Origin: an uncultured Clostridia bacterium
GTDB taxonomy: Bacteria > Bacillota > Clostridia > Saccharofermentanales > Saccharofermentanaceae
DNA: 64,000 nt
Direction: 5' to 3'
Assembly (NCBI GenBank): GCA_946407705.1
Contig: CAMJPC010000007.1
Coordinates: 55,384-119,383 of the forward strand
Every line of letters begins with the position of its first letter. Positions within the stretch are counted from its first letter, which is position 1. The position numbers were made by a program, and so were the translations under genes. Below the pieces are notes generated by a model. The model was not told where the DNA came from, did no database searches, and saw nothing but the letters and a program-made list of their open reading frames with translations. Below, piece after piece: positions 35,294-44,376 of this stretch.

Positions 35294-35360
35294 TGTCGCT
35301 TAAGCATCAGAAAAAACAAACATTAGTGATTGGTTTTGGGGGTTGACGCCCGCCATAATG
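35294..35360 (+). promoter_or_regulatory. Shared promoter element, copy A
   Basis: The order is TGTCGCTTAAGCATCAGA, nine bases, CATTAGTGATTGGTTT, 18 bases, ATAATG. TTGGTT and CATAAT serve as -35 and -10. The upstream 18-mer is identical to that at 49041. It precedes the 23-residue peptide and the cystatin-like lipoprotein. Confidence 0.7.
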
Positions 35361-35405
35361 TAGGCAACAAGAAAGAACCTAAGCACATAACGGAGGGCAG
35401 CAAAA

Positions 35406-35477
35406 ATGAATTATTCAGCAGATAACATGAGCAAGCTCGATTTATTCCTCGCATGGATAATCTCGATTTTGTTCTGA
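35406..35477 (+). CDS. 23-residue hydrophobic peptide
   Basis: An ATG eight bases after GGAGGG opens a frame reading MNYSADNMSKLDLFLAWIIS and three more residues (ILF) before TGA. The C-terminal half is a single hydrophobic segment. It lies between the shared promoter element and the lipoprotein gene, 40 bases upstream of the latter. It may be a membrane or signal peptide, or a leader peptide. No homologue is recognised. Confidence 0.55.
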   Translation: MNYSADNMSKLDLFLAWIISILF

Positions 35478-35517
35478 CCCCGATAAGATAAACAGACACC
35501 TGACGGAGGAAAATAAA

Positions 35518-36240
35518 ATGAAAGACTTAACAACAAAGATCTTCGCAGCAGGACTAACTGCAGCAGTATTCGCTACCTGCTTCACAGCCTGCAATCAGGC
35601 AAATATCCCCGCAGATACGGAGCCCCGGCAGACAAAAGCAGAAGAGAGCGTCGAAAAGAGAGACAGCAAGAACAACGTAGGAGGCTGGAAGACAGCAGAG
35701 AACAACGAAGTCACCGAAGAGCAGAAGAAGTTCTTCAAGGAAGCAACAGGAAAGCTCAACGGATACTTCTACACTCCGGTAGCACTCCTCGCAACACAGG
35801 TAGTTTCCGGTACGAATTACGTTTTCCTTTGCAAGTCCACCATTGAAGGCCACAAGGCATCACAGACCATGAAGTTCACATACATCTACGTGGATCTCCA
35901 GGGCAACGCAAGCTTCAAGGGCGACAAGAACCTCGTACTTCCCGGAGCAGAAGACAAGCAGATGCCCGGCGGATGGACAGCAGCAACTGACACAAAGGTC
36001 ACGGAAGACGTAAACAAGATCGTCACAAATGCAACCGAAAAGCTCGTAGGAGCCAAGCTGGAACCCATCGCTTACCTCGGTTCACAGGTAGTCGCAGGAA
36101 AGAATCACATGATCCTCTGCAAGTCCACTCCCGTAGCTTTGAACGGCAGCGCATCCTATGTGATCATAACGGTTTACCAGGATCTCCAGGGCAACTGCAA
36201 GATCACGGAAACCAAAGACATTGATATCAATTTCAGCTGA
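35518..36240 (+). CDS. Lipoprotein with two cystatin-like domains
   Basis: Residues 1-21 are a lipoprotein signal with lipobox FTAC (Cys21). Two copies of a domain of about 90 residues follow. Each starts with GGW, contains the cystatin signature (TQVVSGTNYVFLC and SQVVAGKNHMILC) and ends with a strand around DLQGN. GGW and QVVxG are the two segments by which family I25 cystatins enter cysteine-protease clefts. The product would be an anchored extracellular protein, possibly a protease inhibitor. Inhibition is inferred, not shown. The ribosome binding site is GGAGG. Confidence 0.8.
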   Translation: MKDLTTKIFAAGLTAAVFATCFTACNQANIPADTEPRQTKAEESVEKRDSKNNVGGWKTAENNEVTEEQKKFFKEATGKLNGYFYTPVALLATQVVSGTNYVFLCKSTIEGHKASQTMKFTYIYVDLQGNASFKGDKNLVLPGAEDKQMPGGWTAATDTKVTEDVNKIVTNATEKLVGAKLEPIAYLGSQVVAGKNHMILCKSTPVALNGSASYVIITVYQDLQGNCKITETKDIDINFS

Positions 36241-36273
36241 TACATTCTCCTGACCGTCAGCCGGTTGATCATA

Positions 36274-36308
36274 AATCCCCCGCATTGTTAGCTGGTGTGC
36301 GGGGGATT
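36274..36308. terminator. Bidirectional terminator
   Basis: An eleven-base-pair stem AATCCCCCGCA/TGCGGGGGATT with a thirteen-base loop separates the lipoprotein and the convergent ACT gene. Confidence 0.8.
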
Positions 36309-36675
36309 ACTGATCGATCTCGTATCCGGCGTCTTCCAGCGCCTTCAGTGCGCGCCCGAAATTCTCTTCCTTCACCAGGATGTAATCCGTATTGTACGTG
36401 GAAACGGCAAAGATCCCGATCTTGTTTTCGGCAAGGACCGAGGAGATCTTCGATAAGATACCGATGAGCGAGAAGTCCAGCACACCCTCTATCCTGAAGC
36501 CTTTCCAGCCGTCTTCGCGGGCGGTTGTGGCACCGGGAACGGAAGATGTTTTGCAGACCAGTGAGATCTCTTCGTCAGTCCTTCCCACGAAAAAGAAATC
36601 TTCGTTCAGATCGATCGCGGAAACATCGCTGACCTTGCAGACGGATAATTCAAAAGGCAGTGTCCTGAGAACCAT
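36307..36675 (-). CDS. ACT-domain protein
   Basis: The C-terminal part GVLDFSLIGILSKISSVLAE, then IGIFAVSTYNTDYILV, is a clear ACT ligand-binding fold; the first 55 residues form a second, more divergent ACT-like half. Tandem small ACT proteins sense amino acids, but the ligand is unknown. I take the ATG at 36675, eight bases after GGAAGGAG; a GTG three codons upstream is too close to that site. The gene begins just after the stop of the membrane protein upstream, so they are coupled. Confidence 0.75.
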   Translation of the reverse strand: MVLRTLPFELSVCKVSDVSAIDLNEDFFFVGRTDEEISLVCKTSSVPGATTAREDGWKGFRIEGVLDFSLIGILSKISSVLAENKIGIFAVSTYNTDYILVKEENFGRALKALEDAGYEIDQ

Positions 36676-36676
36676 G

Positions 36677-37018
36677 TCACACACTCCTTCCGCCTACGAA
36701 AATAACGAGAAGGACAACGACAAAACCAGTCACGGAACCTAACACTTCTATGATGCCGAGGATGAGGAGAGGAATCATTTTCGCTTTGCCGGCCCTGATC
36801 GTGCCGATGATCGCGAAGATCACGCCGGGGAAGATCCTGAGGCCAAATAGAATGAATGCGCCCAATATCAGCATGGTGTAGATGACGCCGCGGGACGTGG
36901 GCACTTCGAGAAAACAGCCGCCTGCAAAGCAGACCGCGCTCAGGCATGACAGCACGAGAGGTATTATCAGAAATACGACTGCCAGTTTGTCGGTGCGCTT
37001 TTTGACTTTGTTTTCCAT
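36677..37018 (-). CDS. Small membrane protein with three helices
   Basis: The 113-residue protein has a basic N-terminus (MENKVKKRTDK), three hydrophobic segments and little else. The pattern resembles DUF4190-like small membrane proteins, but the match is weak. The start follows AGGAGGACAT. It is in a run with the lipoprotein and hybrid kinase upstream (gaps 9 and 2 bases) and the ACT gene downstream. Confidence 0.7.
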   Translation of the reverse strand: MENKVKKRTDKLAVVFLIIPLVLSCLSAVCFAGGCFLEVPTSRGVIYTMLILGAFILFGLRIFPGVIFAIIGTIRAGKAKMIPLLILGIIEVLGSVTGFVVVLLVIFVGGRSV

Positions 37019-37027
37019 ATGTCCTCC

Positions 37028-37933
37028 TTACTCAGTGACCCTGTCCAAAGCCGACGCGCAGTTTGTTGTGTAGAAAATGTCGCCTTCCGCGAGAGTGATC
37101 TTCGCAGGAAGCGCGGTGTACTCGTAAAGCGCGTCCGTGTGGCCTTCTTTGTAGTCGCTGTCAAACCTGTATTTGATGTTTCCGTCAGAGTCTGTGATGT
37201 GGATAACGCCGTGCTTGTGATAGATATCAAGAGTGTATGTTCCGGCCGGGATCGGGCATTTCTCATCGCCTATAATAAACTTCTCCCTGTGCATTATCGT
37301 ATCACCGGGAATGAAAGCGATGTCATGTTCGCTCTTGTCCGGATTGGTGTTTTTATATGAGGGCTGGAACGTCTCATTGCGCCATTTCCAGAACTCTTCA
37401 GCCATTTCCCCGCTGATGCCGGTCATCTCATAGAACTCTCCAGGCGTCACCTTTACCTTCTCTTTGTTATTGCCCGGCCTCGAAAAAAAATAGATGCGGT
37501 CTATGAACTTTGAAAAGATATTGTAGTCGGAGAAATACAACTCCGCATTATAGCCGTTGTCCTGATCCGAAAAACCGCTGTACGTGATTTCCTGATGGTC
37601 CTTGTCGTAAAAGGTCACGGAGAACTTACGGTTCTTGCATTCCGCATAACAGAATCTCTGCCATTTTCTGTGGAGCATTGCAAGGTCTTTGATCTTGTCC
37701 AATGAATCGGGCGTTTCGACTAGGACCTTGAAATACTGGCCGCCCTGCATTACTTCGGCGCTTGATGCGTCGATCCCGTAATCCGCGGCCTTCTCAGTAA
37801 GGATCTTGCTGAACCTTTCGTTCTCGCTGTCGTCGATCAACTTAAGTCCTTTGGAGACTGCCTTGCACGAAGCAAGTCCCATGCCAAGGCATGCCAAAAG
37901 CACCGCGGCCGTTATCTTCTTGAGTATCTGCAT
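37028..37933 (-). CDS. Lipoprotein of unknown function
   Basis: Signal and lipobox LASC (Cys23) mark a secreted, lipid-anchored protein of 301 residues. The rest has no family I recognise; aromatic-rich stretches such as FYEMTGISGEMAEEFWKWRN and a late beta-rich part (GTYTLDIYHKHGVIHITD) are visible. It follows the hybrid histidine kinase by two bases, so it may be an accessory sensor or a target of that system. Confidence 0.75.
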   Translation of the reverse strand: MQILKKITAAVLLACLGMGLASCKAVSKGLKLIDDSENERFSKILTEKAADYGIDASSAEVMQGGQYFKVLVETPDSLDKIKDLAMLHRKWQRFCYAECKNRKFSVTFYDKDHQEITYSGFSDQDNGYNAELYFSDYNIFSKFIDRIYFFSRPGNNKEKVKVTPGEFYEMTGISGEMAEEFWKWRNETFQPSYKNTNPDKSEHDIAFIPGDTIMHREKFIIGDEKCPIPAGTYTLDIYHKHGVIHITDSDGNIKYRFDSDYKEGHTDALYEYTALPAKITLAEGDIFYTTNCASALDRVTE

Positions 37934-37935
37934 GT

Positions 37936-40359
37936 TTAATCTTCTCCGTCCCTGGCCGGAACGAACTCCATTACGTCATCGTCCGGCGTGAATTCGGTCA
38001 CTTTATCGTCCTCTGATCCCGCGCTTTCCTTGGGGATCACCGAGCGGATGAACGCCGTGACGACCGCGTATTCTTCCATCATGGAGTCGTGGTTCGTCTT
38101 TATGGTCACGCCGTCACCGGCGTTTGCTGCAGCTTCGAGTTTGGCGGCGTGCGCGGAAAGCGCCGTCGCACCGATCATCTTGGAAGAGCTCTTCAGCGAG
38201 TGCACGTAGATCGAGTAGTCGTGCCAGTTCTCTGACTCGTAGCTCTTCTGCAGGTTGTTCGCCTTTTCGAGCTCGCCGTATGCATACTCGGAAAGGAGCG
38301 AGCGGTAGAGATCCGCGTCGTCCTGGCAGTATCGAAGGCCCGCCCTCGGCTCGATCCCGACCGCCGTGAGACTTACAAATCCGTTCTCCGCCTTGTCGTC
38401 GCCTTCCTCATCATTAACCGCATCGAAAACAAGTTCAACCTTATTTTCAGGCAAATACTTAAGGATCATCTTTTCGAGCGCATAATTGTCGATCGGCTTC
38501 GTGAGATAATCCGAGAAACCTTCGTTCAGATAGCGTTCCTTCGCGCCGATGACGGCGTCCGCGGTGAGGCAGATGACAGGCGCGTCCTTACTTGATCCGC
38601 CCTCGTCCGACCTTATCTTGTGGAACGCCTCGGTTCCGTCCATCTCGGGCATTCTCTGATCCATGAAGATCATGTCGTACTTTGTCTTCGAGGCCATCGC
38701 GACTGCCTCCGCGCCCGACGTCGCGGTATCGATCTTCATCTTGGTGTTCTTGAGGAGATTGACCACGACCTTCAGGTTGATCCTGGTATCGTCAACGAAA
38801 AGGATGCTCGCGTCAGGCGCACGGAACGACTCCTTGTAAGGATTTTCGCCCGGAAGATTGTCCTTGAGTCTGGCCTGGAAATCGCCGATCGGCGTGTCGT
38901 TCACGACCTTCTGCGGCACGGTCACGGTGAAGATCGAACCCTTGCCGTACTCGCTCTCAACGTCAATGGTTCCGCCCATCAGCTCGACTAGGCGGTGCGT
39001 GATCGGAAGGCCGAGGCCAGTGCCCTCAACGGTGCTGTTATGCTCCATCTCAAGGCGCTCGAACCTGTCGAAAAGCTTCGGCTTGTCCTCTTCCCTGATG
39101 CCGATTCCCGTGTCCCAGACGATGATGGTCAGAATGATCTTTCCCTCGCCGTCACTTCTGGAACGGACCTTCAGGCTTACGGAACCCTTGTCGGTGTACT
39201 TGACCGCGTTGTTCAAAAGATTCGTGAAGATCTGGCGGATCCTGATCTCGTCGCCCGCAAGCTCGTCGGGTATCTGCGGATCGACTTCGACCGTGAACTC
39301 AAGGCCCTTATCCTGCGCCTTGAAAAGTATCATGTTATTGATGTCGTTGATCAGGGAACTGAGCTGGTAAGGTGCTTCGGCGATGTCGATCTTTCCGGCC
39401 TCGATCTTCGAGAAGTCCAGGATATCGTTAACGATCGCGAGCAGGTTATGGCCTGCCTTCTTGACATCGCCCGCGTAAACGCTGATGTTCTCGAGCGCCT
39501 CCTGAACAACGAGCGGATCGCTCTCAACGATGTCCATCGCCTTATTGTCCTCGCGGATTATCATCTCGTTCATTCCGAGGACCGCGTTGATCGGTGTCCT
39601 TATCTCATGCGACATGTTCGCAAGAAAATCACTCTTAGCGTTATTTTCGCTCTCGGCCCTGACCTTCTCCGCGAGCAGCTCGCCCTGCGCCTTGACGTAA
39701 GGCCTGACGGTGAACAGCGCAAGCGCCGCGCCGACCAGCTGCGAGACGACCAGGATGATGACATATCCTCCGACCATGGACTTGGTCTGCTCCGACAGCT
39801 GCGCCTCGAACCACGCCACCGAAAAGTCGACGGCAACGATGCCAACGACATTTCCCTTCGAATCCTTTACCGGGCTGTATGCACTGTAGAATGAACCCCA
39901 TTTATCGGTGTAAGGGACCTCATCGACCGCCGCCGTACCCCTGCCCGCCTTCGCAAGCGCGTCAGTGAACTCAACGTCATCGCCATAGCTCGCAGGCTCG
40001 ACCTGGTCCAGATCCATCGTGAAAATGAAATGCCCCGGCTCAGCCTCCTTGATGCAGTACACATACTCGAGCTCAACGTTATCCCTGAATACCGCGAGCG
40101 TGTCATAGATCCTGTTGTACTCGGAACTTCCGACCGTCTCTTTCGAGAGCGTCTTCATCATCTCGCCGCTGACGGAACCCGACGCGCAGTTTGCGATGTC
40201 GAGCATCCTCTGCTGGATCGACTCTCTGATACCGACCCTGGACATGTAAATGGAAACAGAACAAAAAAGAATGCACGACAAAAGCAGAATGCTATCTACC
40301 ATCAGAACTATCTTGGTGGACAGACTTTTTCCTGACAACACGAGACCGATCCCCTTCAT
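37936..40359 (-). CDS. Hybrid sensor histidine kinase with receiver and HPt domains
   Basis: Two membrane helices (about 14-40 and 195-220) flank an extracytoplasmic Cache-like sensor. The HisKA box FLANMSHEIRTP carries His251, followed by an ATPase domain (DTGIGIREEDKP, GTGLGLPITHRL). A receiver domain has its Asp in FMDQRMPEMDG, and a C-terminal HPt domain has its His in YVHSLKSSSKMIGA. The domain set gives a full His-Asp-His relay that must pass phosphate to a separate regulator, not seen here. It is first in an operon with the lipoprotein, a membrane protein and the ACT protein. Confidence 0.93.
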   Translation of the reverse strand: MKGIGLVLSGKSLSTKIVLMVDSILLLSCILFCSVSIYMSRVGIRESIQQRMLDIANCASGSVSGEMMKTLSKETVGSSEYNRIYDTLAVFRDNVELEYVYCIKEAEPGHFIFTMDLDQVEPASYGDDVEFTDALAKAGRGTAAVDEVPYTDKWGSFYSAYSPVKDSKGNVVGIVAVDFSVAWFEAQLSEQTKSMVGGYVIILVVSQLVGAALALFTVRPYVKAQGELLAEKVRAESENNAKSDFLANMSHEIRTPINAVLGMNEMIIREDNKAMDIVESDPLVVQEALENISVYAGDVKKAGHNLLAIVNDILDFSKIEAGKIDIAEAPYQLSSLINDINNMILFKAQDKGLEFTVEVDPQIPDELAGDEIRIRQIFTNLLNNAVKYTDKGSVSLKVRSRSDGEGKIILTIIVWDTGIGIREEDKPKLFDRFERLEMEHNSTVEGTGLGLPITHRLVELMGGTIDVESEYGKGSIFTVTVPQKVVNDTPIGDFQARLKDNLPGENPYKESFRAPDASILFVDDTRINLKVVVNLLKNTKMKIDTATSGAEAVAMASKTKYDMIFMDQRMPEMDGTEAFHKIRSDEGGSSKDAPVICLTADAVIGAKERYLNEGFSDYLTKPIDNYALEKMILKYLPENKVELVFDAVNDEEGDDKAENGFVSLTAVGIEPRAGLRYCQDDADLYRSLLSEYAYGELEKANNLQKSYESENWHDYSIYVHSLKSSSKMIGATALSAHAAKLEAAANAGDGVTIKTNHDSMMEEYAVVTAFIRSVIPKESAGSEDDKVTEFTPDDDVMEFVPARDGED

Positions 40360-40409
40360 CTCATTCTTCTTAGTCTTTTATTTTAAGGGGAAAAAGCGCT
40401 CAATGCAAT

Positions 40410-40451
40410 AAAAGCCGATGTTTGGATTGTTCTGCGTCGTGCGCGGCTTTT
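40410..40451 (-). terminator. Probable terminator of the feo-ZIP run
   Basis: On the minus strand AAAAGCCG/CGGCTTTT with a long loop of 26 bases ends in CTTTTATT. The long loop lowers confidence. Confidence 0.45.
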
Positions 40452-40476
40452 TTCGGACACGATAAGAAAACGGAAC

Positions 40477-41259
40477 TCACCCCAGCGCCACATCCAACGC
40501 CATCATGAGCGTGAAGCCCAGCGAAAACATCACGACGCCGACGTTCGAGTGCTCGCCGGAAGACATTTCGGGGATCAGTTCCTCGACAACGACGTAGATC
40601 ATCGCGCCCGCCGCAAAGCTAAGAAAATATGGCATCGCGGGGACCAGCAGACCTGCGGCAACGATGGTAAGAAAAGCACCGGCCGGCTCGACTGCGCCTG
40701 ACAATACGCCGTAGAAAAACGCTTTGCCCTTGCGTCCTTCTTCCGCGCAGAGAGGCATCGAGATGATCGCGCCCTCGGGAAAATTCTGGATCGCGATTCC
40801 CAATGCGAGCGCCAAAGCGCCGCCCGCGGTGATGGATGAATTTCCGGACAAAAGCCCTGCGTAAACGACTCCGACCGCCATGCCCTCAGGGATGTTATGG
40901 AGAGTGACAGCGAGGACCATCATGGTGGTCTTGCGGAGACGTGACGCAGGGCCTTCAGCCTTTTCAGCAAACATGTGAAGGTGCGGGATCACGGTGTCCA
41001 GTATGAGAAGGAACAATATGCCGAGCCAGAAGCCGGCGACGGAAGGCAGAAAGCTGAGCTTGCCGAGTGATGCGCTCTGCTCCATTGCGGGAATGATGAG
41101 GCTCCAGATCGAGGCCGCCACCATGACGCCCCCGGCAAAGCCCGTGAGGGCTTTCTGGACTTTCGGACCGAGCTCTTTCCGCATGAAGAAAACACATGCC
41201 GAACCGAGCGAAGTTCCTATGAACGGAATCAACAGACCGATCAGAATGGAAGTATTCAC
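40477..41259 (-). CDS. ZIP-family metal transporter
   Basis: The protein has eight hydrophobic segments and the paired metal-site motifs HNIPEGMAVGV and IQNFPEGAIISMPL of the GufA-like ZIP branch. These carry divalent metals such as zinc, iron or manganese. The start is a GTG after AAAGGAGG. It is 18 bases downstream of the Cys-rich feo-associated gene on the same strand, so it probably belongs to the iron-regulated transcript. Confidence 0.92.
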   Translation of the reverse strand: MNTSILIGLLIPFIGTSLGSACVFFMRKELGPKVQKALTGFAGGVMVAASIWSLIIPAMEQSASLGKLSFLPSVAGFWLGILFLLILDTVIPHLHMFAEKAEGPASRLRKTTMMVLAVTLHNIPEGMAVGVVYAGLLSGNSSITAGGALALALGIAIQNFPEGAIISMPLCAEEGRKGKAFFYGVLSGAVEPAGAFLTIVAAGLLVPAMPYFLSFAAGAMIYVVVEELIPEMSSGEHSNVGVVMFSLGFTLMMALDVALG

Positions 41260-41277
41260 GGGCGCCTCCTTTCAAAG

Positions 41278-41469
41278 TCAGGCTTTGCCCTTTTTCGCCT
41301 GCCGGCAGGCCGCGCACGCATTGCAGTGTGCGCAGCTTCCGCCGCATGAGCAGGAAGATTTACCTTCTTTCTTGTTCTTGATCATCGAGTAAACGATCCC
41401 TGCAACGATTGCCGCGAGGGCAACCGTTATCAGTATCGTTCCCAGGTTTTCAGTGATCCACGTAATCAT
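41278..41469 (-). CDS. FeoB-associated Cys-rich membrane protein
   Basis: One membrane segment (LGTILITVALAAIVAGIVYS) is followed by a Cys cluster SSCSCGGSCAHCNACAACR. At 63 residues and directly behind feoB it fits the FeoB-associated Cys-rich family. These Cys may hold iron in transit. The start follows AAAGGTTAAT. Confidence 0.88.
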   Translation of the reverse strand: MITWITENLGTILITVALAAIVAGIVYSMIKNKKEGKSSCSCGGSCAHCNACAACRQAKKGKA

Positions 41470-41477
41470 ATTAACCT

Positions 41478-43895
41478 TTATTTCGCGAGCTTTGTAGCCT
41501 TCGTGATCTTAAGTTTGTCTGCTTCCTTGTACTTCTTGATGAAGAGCATGTAGATAATGCCGGCAAGTGCGGCGAACGCGAAGATCAGTCCGATCACGTC
41601 GGGCGTGCCCGTGAAGAGCTTGCCGAACTGGTTGATCATGAGGGAGATGACATAAGCAAATCCGCACTGATAGAGGATCGCGAACCATGTCCACTTTGCG
41701 CTGTTCATCTCACGCTTGATTGCGCCGATCGCTGCAAAGCAGGGTGCGCAGAGGAGATTGAATACCAGGAATGACATGCCGGAAACACCGTTGAAAGCCT
41801 GCGAAAGCGCCTGCCATGCGGTGAGTTCTCCGCCGCCGTAGAGGATGCCCATCGTGCCGACGATGTTTTCCTTGGCGACGAGTCCGGTGATCGAGGCAAC
41901 AGCTGCCTGCCAGTTGCCCCAACCGAGAGGAATAAAGATCCATGCGAGCACGCCGCCGATCTTTGCAAGGATGGAAAGTTCCAGTTCCTCCTCACCAAGC
42001 ATGCGGAAGCCTTCCGATGTAAAACCGAAGTAGGTGGTAAACCAAATAACAATAGTGGAAAGCAGGATGATAGTTCCGGCCTTCTTGATGAAGGACCAGC
42101 CGCGCTCCCACATGGATCTCAAAACGTTGCCGACTGTAGGCATATGGTAGGCGGGAAGCTCCATGACGAAAGGAGCGGGCTCGCCTGAGAACATCTTTGT
42201 CTTCTTGAGCATGATGCCCGAAATAACGATGGCAGCCATACCGATGAAGAATGCGAGGACTGCGATCCAGGGTGAGCCTCCGAAGATGGCGCCTGCGACC
42301 ATGCCGATGAACGGCATCTTTGCGCCGCAGGGGATGAATGTCGTTGTCATGATGGTCATTCTTCTGTCGCGCTCATTTTCGATGGTGCGTGACGCCATGA
42401 TGCCCGGAACGCCGCAGCCTACGCCGATCAGCATCGGGATGAACGACTTGCCTGACAGACCGAACTTACGGAAGATACGGTCGAGAACGAATGCGATTCT
42501 TGCCATGTAGCCGCATGCTTCAAGGAATGCGAGCATCAGGAAGAGAACGAGCATCTGGGGAACAAATCCAAGGACTGCGCCGACGCCTGCGACGATACCG
42601 TCAAGGATGAGACCCTTGAGCCAGTCTGCCGCGTTGGCCTTGTCGAGAGCCTTTTCGACGAGCACGGGAACACCGGGGACCCAGATTCCGTATGCTGCCG
42701 GATCAGGTTCTTCCTCACCGATCTCCTCGACCGTCTTCAATGCGTTTGCGTAGTCTTCAAGAGTAGCCGTCTCTTCAGCCACTTCGAGAGTCTCCTCGTC
42801 TTCGACTTTGTATATGAAGTCTCCGGTAGGAGCAGCTCCGTGCTCTTCCTCATATGCTTTGTAACCATCGATGATGGCCGTTGCCTCGCCGTATTTTTCG
42901 CTGATCTCGGCATAACCCGCGTCGATCCCGAAAAGGTGGTAACCGTCTCCGAAAAGTCCGTCGTTTGCCCAGTCAGTTGCAGGTGCGCCGACAGCTACCA
43001 TTGCGATCCAGTAAACCGCCCACATGATGAGTCCGAAGATCGGAAGACCCAGCCAGCGGTTGGTTACGATCTTATCGATCTTGTCCGACGTGGTGAGGCC
43101 GCCCTTGTTCTTCTTTTTGTAGCAGGACTTGATGACCTCTGCGATGTAGATGTAGCGCTCGTTTGTGATGATGCTCTCCGAATCGTCGTCAAGTTCGGTC
43201 TCTGCCGATTTGATGTCTTTTTCGATGTGTGCGAGCTTGTCAGCAGGAATGTTCAGCTGGTCGAGCACCTTGTCGTCGCGCTCGAAGATCTTGATCGCAT
43301 ACCATCTCTGCTGCTCTTCAGGCATGTCGTGAACGACAGCTTCCTCGATATGAGCGATCGCGTGCTCAACGGGTCCTGAGAATGTGTGGAGCGGAACGGT
43401 CTTGCTGTTTCTTGCCGCTCTCACGGCTTCCTCAGCAGCCTGCATTACGCCGTCGCCCTTGAGCGCGGAGATCACGACCACTTTGCAGCCCAGCTGGCGC
43501 GCGAGTTCTTCTGTCTTGATCTCGTCACCGTTCTTCTTGACGAGGTCCATCATGTTGACTGCGACGACTACCGGGATACCGAGCTCGGTGAGCTGTGTCG
43601 TCAGATAAAGATTTCGTTCGAGGTTCGTACCGTCGATGATGTTCAGGATCGCGTCGGGACGCTCACCGATCAGGTAGTTTCTCGCTACGACTTCCTCCAA
43701 TGTATAAGGAGAAAGTGAATATATACCCGGAAGGTCCGTGATTATTACGTCATCGTGCTTCTTGAGCTTACCTTCCTTCTTCTCTACCGTAACGCCCGGC
43801 CAGTTTCCGACGAACTGGTTGGAACCCGTCAGGGCGTTGAACAGCGTTGTCTTACCGCTGTTCGGGTTACCTGCAAGTGCAATTCTTATACTCAT
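41478..43895 (-). CDS. feoB: Ferrous iron transport protein B
   Basis: The N-terminal GTPase has GNPNSGKTTLFNALTG, NWPGVTVEKKEG, DLPGIYSLSPYT and VAVNMMD. The membrane part has the two gate motifs around CGYMARIAFVLDR and GCGVPGIMASRT. The ATG at 43895 after GGGGAGGATTGAAC is preferred over a TTG two codons earlier. The length of about 805 includes a long acidic insertion between helices (about 330-420). It imports Fe2+. It overlaps nothing and sits two bases from feoA. Confidence 0.97.
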   Translation of the reverse strand: MSIRIALAGNPNSGKTTLFNALTGSNQFVGNWPGVTVEKKEGKLKKHDDVIITDLPGIYSLSPYTLEEVVARNYLIGERPDAILNIIDGTNLERNLYLTTQLTELGIPVVVAVNMMDLVKKNGDEIKTEELARQLGCKVVVISALKGDGVMQAAEEAVRAARNSKTVPLHTFSGPVEHAIAHIEEAVVHDMPEEQQRWYAIKIFERDDKVLDQLNIPADKLAHIEKDIKSAETELDDDSESIITNERYIYIAEVIKSCYKKKNKGGLTTSDKIDKIVTNRWLGLPIFGLIMWAVYWIAMVAVGAPATDWANDGLFGDGYHLFGIDAGYAEISEKYGEATAIIDGYKAYEEEHGAAPTGDFIYKVEDEETLEVAEETATLEDYANALKTVEEIGEEEPDPAAYGIWVPGVPVLVEKALDKANAADWLKGLILDGIVAGVGAVLGFVPQMLVLFLMLAFLEACGYMARIAFVLDRIFRKFGLSGKSFIPMLIGVGCGVPGIMASRTIENERDRRMTIMTTTFIPCGAKMPFIGMVAGAIFGGSPWIAVLAFFIGMAAIVISGIMLKKTKMFSGEPAPFVMELPAYHMPTVGNVLRSMWERGWSFIKKAGTIILLSTIVIWFTTYFGFTSEGFRMLGEEELELSILAKIGGVLAWIFIPLGWGNWQAAVASITGLVAKENIVGTMGILYGGGELTAWQALSQAFNGVSGMSFLVFNLLCAPCFAAIGAIKREMNSAKWTWFAILYQCGFAYVISLMINQFGKLFTGTPDVIGLIFAFAALAGIIYMLFIKKYKEADKLKITKATKLAK

Positions 43896-43897
43896 GT

Positions 43898-44125
43898 TCA
43901 ATCCTCCCCGACTTCGATCATTTCCGCATCCGCTTTTCGAAGAGACAGCTCATAATTCCTTACCGTTACCTCGATCGGATCGCCGAGCGGCGCAACCTTC
44001 CTCACGAACACGGACGTACCCTTGGTAATTCCCATGTCCATGATCCTCCTCTTGACTGCGCCTTCGCCGTGCAGCTTGACGACCGTTGCCGTCTGTCCGA
44101 CCTTTACATCTCGTAGTGTCTTCAC
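43898..44125 (-). CDS. feoA: Ferrous iron transport protein A
   Basis: The 75 residues form the FeoA SH3-like domain (VGQTATVVKLHGEGAVKRRI, MDMGITKGTSVFVRKVAPLG). The start is a GTG after GGAGGGG. FeoA modulates FeoB. It is the second of two feoA genes in tandem, twelve bases after the first. Confidence 0.93.
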   Translation of the reverse strand: MKTLRDVKVGQTATVVKLHGEGAVKRRIMDMGITKGTSVFVRKVAPLGDPIEVTVRNYELSLRKADAEMIEVGED

Positions 44126-44137
44126 CTTTAACCCCTC

Positions 44138-44350
44138 CTAGATCATTATCTTTCTTGCGAGTTCATCACTTACTGCCACCCGGCTCTCCTTGACCTTGAC
44201 TATAAGGTTGCCGCCCAAAGAACTGACGATGCTGACCTCTCCGCCAACGTTGAAACCAAGGTCTTCCAGGTGCTTCTTAACGTCGGGACTTCCGCCGATC
44301 TTCCTGATGATCTGCGGCTGCCCGATCTCTGCAAAACTCAAAGGCATCAT
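44138..44350 (-). CDS. feoA: Second FeoA-domain protein
   Basis: This 70-residue protein has the same fold with a different sequence (LEDLGFNVGGEVSIVSSLGG, NLIVKVKESRVAVSDELA). It is first in the feo transcript and starts after GGAGGAAAGTC. Paired FeoA proteins ahead of FeoB are common in Clostridia. Confidence 0.92.
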   Translation of the reverse strand: MMPLSFAEIGQPQIIRKIGGSPDVKKHLEDLGFNVGGEVSIVSSLGGNLIVKVKESRVAVSDELARKIMI

Positions 44351-44376
44351 GACTTTCCTCCATCTTCTTGCCGCTT

